The notes below the pieces were generated by a model. It was not told the DNA's origin. It was given only the letters and a program-made list of their open reading frames with translations, and did not search any database. From positions 85,763,574 through 85,827,573 of the forward strand of contig CM053273.1 of the NCBI GenBank assembly GCA_028583415.1: a stretch of 64,000 bases of DNA. Direction: 5' to 3'. Position numbers and translations under genes: made by a program. Positions within the stretch are counted from its first letter, which is position 1; every line of letters starts with the position of its first letter. Of the stretch, positions 54,745 through 64,000 are shown one piece after another. The stretch is from Protea cynaroides (Eukaryota > Streptophyta > Magnoliopsida > Proteales > Proteaceae).

Positions 54745-54850
54745 CATACTTCTAAATCTTGGTGAAATCTCAGAAACCTTGACCTTCTCGAGATCTCAGA
54801 AATCTCGGACCTCCCCGATATGGGGTCAAGATCTGAGATTTAGATCCTTG
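54745..54850. mobile_element. hAT-type MITE (106 bp) with 8-bp target duplication
   Basis: The left end is CATACTTCTAAATCTTGG; the right end read inward is CAAGGATCTAAATCTCAG. Both resemble the hAT terminus CAAGGTTTAAAATCTCGG at 40885. It is flanked by CCTTCAGC (54737-54744) and CCTTCTGC (54851-54858), 7 of 8 matching. The interior holds GAGATCTCAGAAATCTCGG, the same kind of subterminal motif as the 4.8-kb hAT. Confidence 0.72.
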
Positions 54851-55143
54851 CCTTCTGCCACAGCTTCACCATCATCTAAGGTGGCAGTTGCTGGGTCTGT
54901 TGACAGTTGATTTTCTGGTTCTTCTACAGCCTGCAGCCAGACTTATACATGATGCCAGCAGGTCTGTTTTGCTGATTATGATTCTAATATCATTATTAGA
55001 CAGCTGGTCCATAAGAACAGTGATGATAACTTGCAGCCAAATTGTTTTTGCATTATTTGTTTACTGTTTTCCTTGCATATTCTTATGATATGCACTGTTA
55101 AACTTGTTGGTGCTGTTTATGATTTGATCCTACTGTGGGGCTG

Positions 55144-56351
55144 TGATACGGGATCCGGTTTGAGAAAACCTTAATTAGATCCGCTAGTAGGCCCACCCAA
55201 ATAATAAACAACTCCAACAATGATATAATGGCAGAACTGTAATTAAATCCAAAACTCAACTAGTAATGGCAGATTTGTAATTAATCAGAACTTTATAATT
55301 ACTTGAAGAACCAAACAATACCTTAGGACAAAACTGTAATTAGAAACAAAACAAGGCATAAACTTGGAAGGATGGGACAAAAGGGACAAAACAGACTTAT
55401 ATGTAAAGCCAAGGGTAATTCTGGAAAAAACAGATTAAAAGCCCTTTCACGAACTGAGGAAGTGGGTATTGTCTTCTTCCTTTCAACAGAATTAAAAGGT
55501 GGAAGACCTACTTACTTTCGGGTAGAAGATCTTCCTCCACAAACATCCAATGGATCTGAAATTTCAGGTAAAGGATCGCAACACTCAAAGGTATTGTTTC
55601 CATCCCATATTGAAGCCAACCAATGAAGAAGAAACAAGAAAAGCTCCTGACACTGATTCTGGCGGTAGGAAGAAGAAAAGCAAGTTGTAGGTTTTTTTTC
55701 GAAGTGCTTTCTCACAGCAGGGGAATTTGATGGGGATGAGAACCTAGGAGCTGGGTCGCTTTAGGAAGGCGAATTAAGTTCCCAAATCTTGGCTCGACAC
55801 TGATAGGTATCGAAGGAGTTCGATGGTGGTCGTTGGGGCGATTACCGCCCAAAACAGGGGAGGTTAGGAAGAAGGAAGGGGAAACAGAAAGAGAGGGAGA
55901 GGAAGAAGAAGAAGGGGAAGACAGGGAGACAGATCTGGTTGGGTCTGTCAGTGCACAGAGACGAAATAGAGAGAGATAAAGAGAGGGAAGAGAAAGGGAA
56001 GGGGAGGGTTAGCAACTCACAAAGCTTCACTGGTCATGCAGACACCAAAACACTATTCTTCAATTCAAACTCTGAAAAATAAAAGCCTAATACATGTTCT
56101 ATTTAAAGATAAAACTTTCCTAAACTAATTGACATAATTTTAGTAACTACGTATTGTATCTATGGAATGAAATCCTTACCCAAAACAGAAATAATAAATA
56201 AGGAAACCAAATTAAAACTTCCTAATCTAAATTAACTCTCTACCAACCCTTTCCAGACGAAAAGGTTGGTTTGGGTTTAAACCCGTTCAGATTTGGCTTG
56301 GGTAGGCAAATCGGCTCGTATCGATCCATCCATGATATTGCTACTGCATCA
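55144..56351 (-). repeat. Complete solo LTR, family A (1208 bp), perfect target duplication
   Basis: On the minus strand it begins TGATGCAGTAGC at 56351 and ends GGATCCCGTATCA at 55144. GGCTG at 55139-55143 and 56352-56356 is a perfect target duplication. A TATA-like TTTAAATAGAAC lies near 56097-56108 and a CT-rich leader at ~55860-56000. No internal region. It serves as the reference copy for 1080-1403 and 2580-3715. Confidence 0.9.
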
Positions 56352-56384
56352 GGCTGGTTCCTATATTGACTAGTTGGGGACTGG

Positions 56385-57120
56385 TCTACATTACACCCCT
56401 ATGGGGTCCTTCTCAACAGGTATGGTGGAGGTATTAGACATGAGGCACGTCGTGATAGATTGGCAAAGTAGTCTTCCATCATCTATGATGGTGTCTGGAG
56501 GCTGGGTCGCCTCTCCGGCTCAAACCTCATAAAGGGCCTCTGGTCTGTTTGTTTAACCTTTTCTGAGGTTACTAGAGGGTGAAGGGGTAGTGGTGACCAT
56601 GTAAAGCGGCTGGCTTCTCCGTCAGGTGCTTTTTTCTGCTTTACGGTTTGGGATTTGGTTTTGCAGTTGTGCCCCCTCAGTACCTTGGTTCGACATCTTG
56701 TGGTTTCAAGGTTTCATCCCTCGGCACAGTTTCATTAGATGGATAGTTCTCAACCACTCTCTCCCAACTAGGTCATTCCTTCAACAGAGCAAATTTGCTC
56801 TCAGGAGTTAGGATACTGCTGCCTCTGTTGGTCAGGTTCCACATTTATTGATCACCTATTTTTTTACTAGCCCCTTTTCCTTCCATCTTTGGAAAGGCAT
56901 TCTCCTTCGGGGTTGGCCAGCTTCTAAAAGGATTAGAGACCTAGATAGAGAGTGGAGATGGAATTCCAAAGCCTTCAAAGGAAAATCTCTTTGTGACAAT
57001 GTTGGAAACTAGCCTTCTATGCTACATTTATCACATGTGGATGAAGCACAATATAACAAGAAGGAAGGGTAAATCGAGAAGCTTCAATCAAATCTAGGAC
57101 TTTATCTGGTGCTGAACTAA
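56385..57120 (+). pseudogene. L1 LINE C-terminal fragment (zf-RVT region)
   Basis: VPWFDILWFQGFIPRHSFIR (~56680), LNHSLPTRSF (~56750), FHLWKGILLRGWPASKRIRD (~56885), EWRWNSKAFKGKSLCDNV (~56955) and GKLAFYATFIT match the tail of plant L1 ORF2. Stops and frame changes throughout. The Cys-rich GIIP...C..C part is missing. Confidence 0.68.
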
Positions 57121-57231
57121 AGATTGGCAAGCCAATATCAAAGACTGGTAGAGAATAGAGATAGATACTAGAGTCTCACTAGTAGATAACCTTGGCAAGC
57201 TAGAGTCCCACTAGTGCCCGTTGTAAGAATC

Positions 57232-57727
57232 TCACCTAAGCCCACTTGAGTCACACAAGCAAAATAATATTCAGGTAGAATATTCAGAGAGAATTGCTGT
57301 AAAATTTTGATGAATCCTTTGAGAGCAGCCATGTTTGCATTATATAGATATGAAAAAATCTTACAATAAAAATATTAAAGAAACTTTTAAAATTACTTCT
57401 AGAATTCCAAAACCCCTTTGGAATTCCCCATACATAAATAATAATTTCTAGACATAGAAAATTGTCCCCAAGACATTGAAAACTGTTCCCAAGACATGAG
57501 GAACTACAAACAAGACATTGAAAATGAAAACATTTAATGCTGCTTTGGAATACAAAAAGGCAAAATAGAGGTTGTTAAAAGATGGAAGTTGTAGAAGCTT
57601 CTTGGATAACTTTAGTACAATTTATGTGAACAGTAACTCGTGACCAGTGCTAACTAGAATGGGTTAGGCTGAACTAGGCCAGGCTAGGCCATGGGTCTAG
57701 GCTTGGACTTGGGCTTCCCTCCTTTAC
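57232..57727 (-). repeat. Possible solo LTR
   Basis: On the minus strand it starts TGTAAAGGAGGGAAGCCC and ends GGTGAGATTCTTACA, giving TGTAA.../...TTACA ends. A TATA-like CTATATAATGC lies near 57335-57345. No matching 5-bp duplication was found, so this is tentative. Confidence 0.35.
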
Positions 57728-59395
57728 AAGTGTACTTCTCGGAAAAGTACTGATCAGGCCTAAGTGAGGGGCCAGTTGTTGGATCAGGTGGATGCACTGC
57801 ATCACTATCACCTTTGAAGTTCGAGGAAGCCGCATTCCCTTGACAAATCTTTGTCCAAATTCTGTAAGGAATAGGTTTATAGAAAATGCTGGGATTTTAC
57901 CTATCCAATTCATCATAGATAAGATTCCCAATGAGGATTAAGGCTTTTCTTGTTTTCTCATGCTTTTCCCCTCCTTGGGGTAGTCTTTCCTTGTGTTTTC
58001 TTCCTTTTCTTAATATTTTCTCAACTACTCATCCAATAAAAATAAATTTGCTTGTACAGCTTCCCCACCTCTTCTCCATTCAGAAGAATTCCTAATGTGT
58101 GCTCTTTGCCCTTGCTGTATTTGTTTATTTGCCTTCTTGTCTTGGTGTGGGGTTGTCCTTATCTGTTGTTATTTTTGTACTTTATTAATTTTTTTTTACT
58201 ACAATTTTTTATTCATAAAAAAAGTGAACAACTCAAACTACTGTTTCCTAAAATATAAGAAAAAAAACTTTTAATACATAAGGATTTAAATGTGATGGAG
58301 TTGATTAGGAACACACAATGGTTAGAGGAATAACCACAACATAATAATGCTTTGACCCCCCCCAAGGGTAGGGGGAGGATGCAGTAAGGAAGAGCAAACT
58401 CAAACCAACCTTGCCATCTTGATAAATGAACGCAGATGCTTCAATGTAGGCTACAGCTTGATACCTGATTTTACATAAGGTGTAAAAAGGCATATCAACT
58501 AGCATAAGTAACCATATCCAACTGGTAAATATATAATGAAACTGAGCTTTAAATAATGTGAATGTGCTTCAACTACAAGTCATGAAAAGAGGAAGAGGAG
58601 AGAGAGGGGGGGGAGTCATATGAATTTTCAAAAAAAAATGTTATTGCGACTGAGTTTCATAAATCCCATGACAGTCTTGAGGCAAGAACATTTTTCATGA
58701 AATTTGTCTCTCAAGAAGATAGGAAGAATTTTTGTAACTCAATAACAAGGCAGTGCTAAGGGGTGACGGTAAGAGTAATTTGTCACCTATTAAAAAGTCA
58801 AAGAAACTCATTCATGGACAGAGTTGGTCACATTCAGGGTGGGAGATTGGCGGACTATGCATCTTATTAATTCGGAAAAATTTCGTCCACAGCCATATGG
58901 ACAGTTGCTCATGGCCAACTAACCATTGGATTAGTCATTTCATTTTACACCATATAGATATTAGCTACATGTCAAATTTCAGATACAAATTCAATCAATA
59001 CCCTCCCATGTATTCCATGCATCTTTGCATTTTCAGATATTAGTCCATGCAAGGTGATGCACCCTCTGTAGTCCATAGATTTTCAAAGCTTCATTTTTCC
59101 ACTTGATGAACTCTATTTCGGCTAGGCAGGTAACCTTGAGGCTATTTGATCTGCCACATGGCATATATTTGGGTCATACGTATACTTCTTTCTTCTTTTT
59201 TCTTCTTCTTCCTATTTTTCTTTTCTTCTCTCTTCTTCTTCTTTCTACTTCTTCTCTTCTTTTTCTTCTTCTCCTTCTCTCTACTTTCCTGTGTTCTTCT
59301 TTCTTCTTCTTTCTTAGTTCTTCTAAGAAGAAAGGAGAGAAAGTAAGAAGAAGGGCTGCTCAGGAAACCTTTGCCCTATGAATTTTGATCCCTCT
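57728..59395. other. No gene recognised
   Basis: Short frames only. A TTC/TTCTTC microsatellite-like stretch lies at ~59185-59330, and an A-run at ~58216-58222 could be a LINE tail. Confidence 0.4.
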
Positions 59396-59412
59396 TTAGA
59401 GTTCTATTGGCT

Positions 59413-59581
59413 AAAAGGACAAGCCTTGGTGTGACAGAAAGGTTGTCATATTCAACCTGGTGGTCACGGGTTCGAAACATGAAAACAGTCTCTCCGCATT
59501 GCAGGGGTAAGGCTGCGACATGCTATTACTCCCCATACCCTGCAGTAGCGGGAGCCTCGTGCATTTGGACACCCTTTTTTT
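59413..59581 (+). mobile_element. Au-type tRNA-derived SINE with 15-bp target duplication
   Basis: An A-box-like TTGGTGTGACAGAAAGG (~59426), a B-box CACGGGTTCGAAAC (~59465), then GGGGTAAGGCTGCG (~59503) and GCGGGAGCCTCGTGCA (~59547), ending in a T-run (~59575). This is the layout of the widespread plant Au SINE. It is flanked by AGAGTTCTATTGGCT (59398-59412) and AGAGTTCTTTTGGCT (59582-59596), 14 of 15 matching. Confidence 0.88.
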
Positions 59582-59597
59582 AGAGTTCTTTTGGCTC

Positions 59598-60051
59598 TTT
59601 GTAGTTTAGCCAATGGATGTAGTTGACAGATGGGTGTTGGGCTGGCTTTCAAGGTGGGGAAGAGGAAAGAGGGGATTAAGGTCTCATTTTTCTCTAATTC
59701 TGCTGTACATAGGGTTGGGCTAGGGGTTGTCAGAATCGAGGAAGACTTTGTTCTTTTATTGTTGTTTCTGACATACCTTTATCTTTGTTACCATTCCTCA
59801 CCAAAAAAAAACTACGATTTTCATTAATTGTCCTCGAACTTGAGTCAGAATTTTACATTCTTTTCCTATTACCTCTGGTTGACTAGTTATTACTATTATT
59901 CTCCCAAAACCCTTTTAAACCCCACGAACACCAACCTTATCAATTACATTCCATTAACACTAACCCAAGGAAGTTTTTTCTTAACTGCCTTTAAGTTTGT
60001 AAACTACTTAAGTTTCGTATAGAAACATTTGTTTTTATTGTTTCCATAGTT
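59598..60051. other. No gene recognised
   Basis: AT-rich with short frames. An A-run near 59802 may be an old retroposon tail. Confidence 0.4.
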
Positions 60052-60137
60052 GTCACCATTCAAGGCAACAAGGCGCCTAGCACCGGCGCCCTATTTTCCA
60101 AGGTGCCCCCCCCCCGCGCCGCCCCGGGACGACTATG
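60052..60137 (+). mobile_element. Copy of the CATAGTTGTC MITE family
   Basis: It starts CATAGTTGTCACCATTCAAG and ends GGGACGACTATG, with a GC-rich middle and a short C-run. It matches the ends of 24421-24551. Confidence 0.5.
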
Positions 60138-60586
60138 ATTGTTTCTGCTTGCTTATATTGCTTCTTTAAGAATATGGTTTGCGAAAAATAATCCCATACT
60201 AGGATGCATTATTAATCCCATGCTTAAGTTTGTACTACATTATCTCGACTTTTTTGGCTGGGGATGATGGTCAACCTGGACAGAAAAATCTAACTACAGA
60301 GGAAAAGCAATAAAGTAGCAAACCATAAGTCAAATGATGAGCAAGGAATGACTTCTGCAGAAGATGAAGCCAATGTCTTTTTACCTATTAGAGTATGTGT
60401 ATGACTCAGGTATGGCAATTTTATACTTAAAAACAGAAGCATCTGAGATGAGGATCTCCCAATGAATGTGATGAGGAATATCTAAGGGTGGTGGGCTAGG
60501 TTTATTTATTAGCTGTAGGATTATTTATTTTTTTATTTTGTTTTATTCTGTTTTATTGCTGTAAACGTGGGAATTTTAGTTTGTTA

Positions 60587-60660
60587 GAGTTGTGGGTCCC
60601 AGCTGTGGGCCCTTTTTAAATTTCAGTTTGTTAGAGTTGTGGGTCCCAGCTGTGGGCCCC
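60587..60660. repeat. Short tandem repeat in the gypsy LTR
   Basis: TTAGAGTTGTGGGTCCCAGC occurs twice about 45 bp apart. Confidence 0.75.
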
Positions 60661-60917
60661 TTTTTAGTTGTTTAGTTGGTTTATGATTTGATTTGTTTTA
60701 TTAGTCTTTAGAGTTATACTCTAATTAGGATTGTAAGCCTTATAAAGGCTCTTTATAATTAATGAAATCAGATTATGATTATTGAATGCAGAAAAAAAAA
60801 AGAGAAGAGAAAAGAAAATATCTCTCGTATTCTCTCTTTTCTCATCTCTCTCCTTCTCGTCTCTCTCTCTCTTTCTCGTCTCTCTCTCTTTCTCGTCTCT
60901 CTCTCTCTTTCTTCTCT

Positions 60918-61000
60918 CTTTCTTGCAGGTACAGCAGCTTTCTTCTCTCTTTCTTGCAGGTACAGCAGCTATCTTCTCTCTCTCTTGCAGGTACAGCAAC
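60918..61000. repeat. Tandem repeat TCTCTTTCTTGCAGGTACAG in the LTR leader
   Basis: About three units of ~30 bp, each with CAGGTACAG, which resembles a splice-site core. A splicing role is only a guess. Confidence 0.65.
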
Positions 61001-61720
61001 TACCTTCTCCCTCTCTCCCGTGGACAGTATACTTCTTCCTTCTCTTTCTGTTTTTTTTTCTGGTTATAAGGACAATACAGCCCTACTGCTGTAACGCCCT
61101 TATAGCTGGTTCTTTGTTTCAGTCTAGTAAGTCTACATCTTCTAATTTTCTGGTTTGCTATCATATCTATTTTTTTGTTATCGTTTCTTCCCATTGTTTT
61201 TGCTGTTTATTATTTCAGTTACATCTATGCTTTGCTGTAAGTCTATTCCACACAATCTCTATCATAGTCTAGTCGTGTTTAGTACTTACTAACATGGTTA
61301 GCACTGTGAGAAGTTTCTTTATAGCTAAGCCTTCATATTTAGTATGTTATGATTAGGATTTCATCTCTTTGATTATTGGGAAGTTACTGTTTTGCATGTT
61401 CATTGGTTTACCTAATCATTAGGCATTTAATCTTGTTAGTTTTAAGAGTTTTGACATCTTTTGCACATTAGTACTTCTTAACCTATGGTTTATTATGAAC
61501 ATGACATGAAACCTAATTAATAATTGCTTAGTTGATCATGTTACTTGGCTTTATACTGTTCTTTACTTGTGGTTATCACGATACTAGTCTCGTAAGCATG
61601 TCATGTGTGTTGCTGCCCATAACAGTCCCTACACCTTAGTTAATTATTTCTTTAATCCTTTTGTTAGTTGGTCGTGTAAGAGTAGGATAAACTAGAGACC
61701 TAGGTTAGCCTACATCAGTT

Positions 61721-61732
61721 TGGTATCGAGCC
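61721..61732 (+). promoter_or_regulatory. Primer-binding site of the right-edge gypsy element
   Basis: TGGTATCGAGCC lies three bases after the LTR end. It matches TGGTATCAGAGCC with one base missing. Confidence 0.7.
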
Positions 61733-61786
61733 TAGGTTAGGCGTCCGTTAGGTGCTAGTTAGGATACTTAGTGGAGTCAATCTTGT

Positions 61787-62960
61787 ATGTCCACTAGGAG
61801 TGGTAAAAATTACAAAAATATGTCGAACCCATCCAATACCTCCATAACCTCTGAGCAATTACAAGAGATATTAAAAGCTAACAATGAAGCGTTGGCATCC
61901 AATCTCCAACCCATGATCCAAAGTATCCAAGTCCTCTCTGATAAACTTACTGCCCTTGAAACAACCAATCGGAATGCTCATGGGCAGCAAGGTCAAAATG
62001 GCTACGGCATTGGACCTAGAGTGAACAATCCCAACACTATTCCGGAAAACCCTAGGAACGATAGACATCATGATTATATTGATGACCATGATAGGGTAGA
62101 TGACAATTGCCACGGTCAAGGCCACGGTAGGAATAGAGGAGGATTTAGAGGTCGAGGATATCGAGGTCGAGACACCACTCTCCTCTTGGAGATGATGATG
62201 ACTATGGACATCGGGACGGGAGGAGTGGATGTTAGGAGGATGATCAAAGTAGATGTTCCGGACTATGATGGACAAATAGATGCCAAGATTCTTTTTAAGT
62301 TGGATCAATCGAATGGATAGGTACTTTGAATTTTATGAGCTGTCTCGAAGAACTTAAGTTTAGGTTTGCCAAGATGAAGCTCGTTGGAGCTGCTCAGGAT
62401 TTCTGGATTGAACTAGAATATCAAGAAGAAAATCTAGGTCACGAGCCTGTCTCAACTTGGCGTGAGATGCAAGAAAGGCTTAAGCGGGAATTTCTACCTC
62501 TCACCTATAGGCACCAACTCTAAAAGACATGGCTAACCGAGCAAGGTAAGATGTCCGTGGAGTACATGGCTAAATTTAACGAATTGAAAATCCGAGCCGG
62601 ACTCGAGAGGATGTTGATCAAACACTAGTTAGGTTCCTTGCGGGACTTAATCATGACATCCGATTTACGCTTGCACCTCACTAGTTAGAAACGTCCCTCG
62701 AGCCTTCGTATAGCACTAGAATTAGAAGGGACTATGAAGTTCGCACCACGGAAGAAAAGCGGATTCCCATCGGGGGAGTCTAACTCCGAAAGCCATTTTC
62801 AAATACTTACCCCTTAACCCTCCAGTCCACCTGACAATAAGGGTAAAGGCATTTTGGGAGAGCGCCCAAAAGAGTGGCCAATGCATGTTTAAATGTAAAG
62901 GTTATGGTCATTTTGCTAGGGAGTGCCCAAACCGAAACTTGTATGTGGGTGAACCGAGTA
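61787..62960 (+). pseudogene. Gypsy gag, right-edge element
   Basis: An ATG at 61787 opens 177 codons with a Gln/Asn-rich N-terminus (EQLQEILKANNEALASNLQP) and an RGG-like stretch (GRNRGGFRGRGYRGRD). Around 62200-62320 the frame shifts into the gag core: VDVPDYDGQIDAK, YFEFYELSEELKFRFAKMKL, DFWIELEY and STWREMQERLKREFLPLTYR. After a stop come KMSVEYMAKFNELKIRAG and a CCHC knuckle CMFKCKGYGHFARECP at 62883-62927. Several stops, so non-functional. Confidence 0.82.
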
Positions 62961-63014
62961 TGAAGAGCCTATTCGGAGGATACCCAAGAAGGTGAATACG
63001 AGGAGCATAGACTG

Positions 63015-63500
63015 ATGATACTATCTCGGATGAGGGATGATGGGAAATGGCGGATGTCTCAGGCTAGGAGTTGTCCGTTGTATTGCGTCCCCACCAAGAA
63101 CAATCATGAAATTATTTTGGATGAGGACGATGTAATAGATATCTCTAGGCTAGGAGTTGTCCGTTGTATGATGTCTGCCAAGAATAATGATGATTGGCGG
63201 CGCACCAATATCTTCATTACTTACACTGTCATCGGGGTAAGAATTGCCCGTGTCGTCATTGATAGTGGTAGTTGCATGAACGTCGTGTCCCAAAATGCTA
63301 TAACGAGAATGGGGCTCAAACCGAAGCACATCCTAAGCTTACAAGGTTGCCGGGGTTGACCAATCTACAATTCCGTCGCTTTAAGGTGTTTAGTCCCCTT
63401 GCAATTTGCGGGATATGAAGATAAGGTATGGTGTGATGTCTTAGAGATGGACGTTGCTTTCACATAATCCTTGGTAGACCTTGGATATATGATCGAGATA
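63015..63500 (+). pseudogene. Gypsy aspartic protease, right-edge element
   Basis: The frame 63015-63359 contains RRTNIFITYTVIGVRIARVV followed by IDSGSCMNVVSQNAI with the catalytic Asp-Ser-Gly at 63260. After a stop, the flap/second half appears in other frames (LQFAGYEDKVWCDVLEMDV). A 22-bp direct repeat (AGGCTAGGAGTTGTCCGTTG...) at ~63062 and ~63146 shows a local duplication in front of the domain. Confidence 0.78.
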
Positions 63501-63769
63501 TCACTAATTTTGGGAGGGCTAATACTTATGTCTTTGAGTTTAAAGGTAAGAAAATCAAATTGTTTCCTAGTCCCCCTAAGGAGATAAAAAGTCCCGGGGA
63601 ACATAAGGGAAGCACATCCAAGAACACCCCTTCGAAAACACTCAACATCATGAATGCAAAACAGTTTGAAAAAGAGTGTAAGGATACCGGGGGTTATTTA
63701 TGCTTTAGTAGCCACACAAGTTAACAAAAGAACTGCCCAATCCATTTGTTGAGGCTCCTAAAGAAGTTC

Positions 63770-64000
63770 AACCCCTCCCGAAAAGAGTTTGAGCGGTTGT
63801 TTCGGATTGAACTAACCGAACTACCACCTATCGTGACATTCAACATGTTATCGATTTGGTTCCGGGGTCTTCACCGCCAAACTTGCCCCATTATAGGATG
63901 AATCCCAAGGAACATGCCGAACTTAAAAGACAAGTAGATGAGCTACTTGAGAAGGGATTCATTAGAGAAAGTCTTAGCCCCCGTGGGGTACCCGCTCTAC
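63770..64000 (+). pseudogene. Gypsy reverse transcriptase, N-terminal part (runs off window)
   Basis: From ~63845 one frame is open to the edge: VIDLVPGSSPPNLPHYRMNP, KEHAELKRQVDELLEKGFIR and ESLSPRGVPAL. This is the canonical start of plant Ty3/gypsy RT (I-DL-PG-xPPxxxPYRMxPxE...). The link from protease to RT carries stops. The remaining pol and 3' LTR are to the right of the window. Confidence 0.88.

Larger units (their letters stand above)
60469..61717 (+). repeat. 5' LTR of the right-edge gypsy element (~1.25 kb)
   Basis: Starts near TGATGAGGAATATC and ends CCTACATCA, giving TGATG.../...CATCA ends. The primer site follows three bases later. It contains a tandem GTTGTGGGTCCCAGCTGTGGG repeat at ~60587-60660, a TATA-like CTTATAAAGGCTC at ~60738 and a CT-rich leader with repeated TTCTTGCAGGTACAGCAGC (~60920-61000). 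The exact start is less certain because the 3' LTR is outside the window. Confidence 0.7.

Noticed and set aside
59103..59381. Hydrophobic 92-codon frame (poly-Phe/Leu)
   Set aside because: Created by a TTC/TTCTTC microsatellite.
60775..61272. Ser/Leu-rich 165-codon frame
   Set aside because: Produced by the (CTCTCTTT)n tract of the gypsy LTR leader; low complexity.
62326..62523. Separate small gene
   Set aside because: It is the gag core of the right-edge gypsy element after a frameshift.
1..64000. tRNA, rRNA, miRNA or snoRNA genes
   Set aside because: Only tRNA-derived SINEs with partial A and B boxes were found; no intact cloverleaf or rRNA-like stretch was recognised by eye.

Overview
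This is nuclear DNA of a flowering plant, probably a eudicot with a large, transposon-rich genome. The evidence is GT-AG introns in plant gene families (SEC12-like WD40, GH1/HMGA AT-hook, PPR), Ty1/copia and Ty3/gypsy LTR retrotransposons primed by initiator Met-tRNA, L1 and RTE LINEs, tRNA-derived SINEs, a hAT transposon and a probable mitochondrial insert. No bacterial, phage or CRISPR features were seen. The species cannot be named from sequence alone.

Host genes are few. The 3' half of a SEC12-like ER membrane WD40 gene lies at 6229-10717 (+, seven exons). A complete two-exon gene for a GH1 linker-histone/AT-hook protein lies at 14695-15983 (-). The last four exons of an unrecognised tail-anchored protein lie at 20834-22433 (-). 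A broken PPR fragment lies at 18972-19310 (+).

Region by region: 1-5300 holds gypsy remnants, including a 5' LTR with gag start running off the left edge, two copies of LTR family A, and an element with inverted arms that contains a solo LTR. 5300-10720 is the SEC12-like gene with long introns. 10720-14690 has an RNase H-like scrap, a hairpin MITE and a gypsy pol tail. 14690-16300 is the AT-hook gene. 16300-20830 has a SINE with target duplication, tandem duplications, MITEs and the PPR remnant. 20830-22830 is the tail-anchored gene. 22840-35070 is one L1 LINE broken by a duplicated MITE-bearing block and a 7.2-kb inverted-repeat-bounded segment that carries a minus-strand copia element (26586-31981, target duplication ACCTT). 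35250-45840 has a solo LTR and a plus-strand copia element (35824-45839) whose 3' LTR is split by a 4.8-kb hAT transposon (40885-45708, 8-bp target duplication). 46170-50735 is an RTE LINE split by a ~0.9-kb hairpin element and by a mitochondrial-like/L1 chimera. 50770-57730 is LTR and LINE debris, with a 106-bp hAT-type MITE and a clean 1.2-kb solo LTR. 59413-59581 is an Au-type SINE. 60469-64000 is the 5' LTR, gag, protease and start of RT of a gypsy element running off the right edge.

The genes do not form a shared pathway. The main story is layered transposition, with insertion order readable from target-site duplications. No new enzymatic system was found. The most unusual items are the hAT/MITE pair, the long hairpin, the organelle-L1 chimera inside an RTE LINE, and the inverted-repeat-bounded 7.2-kb segment flanked by duplicated blocks. 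All coordinates come from reading by eye, so element ends without a target duplication are approximate.
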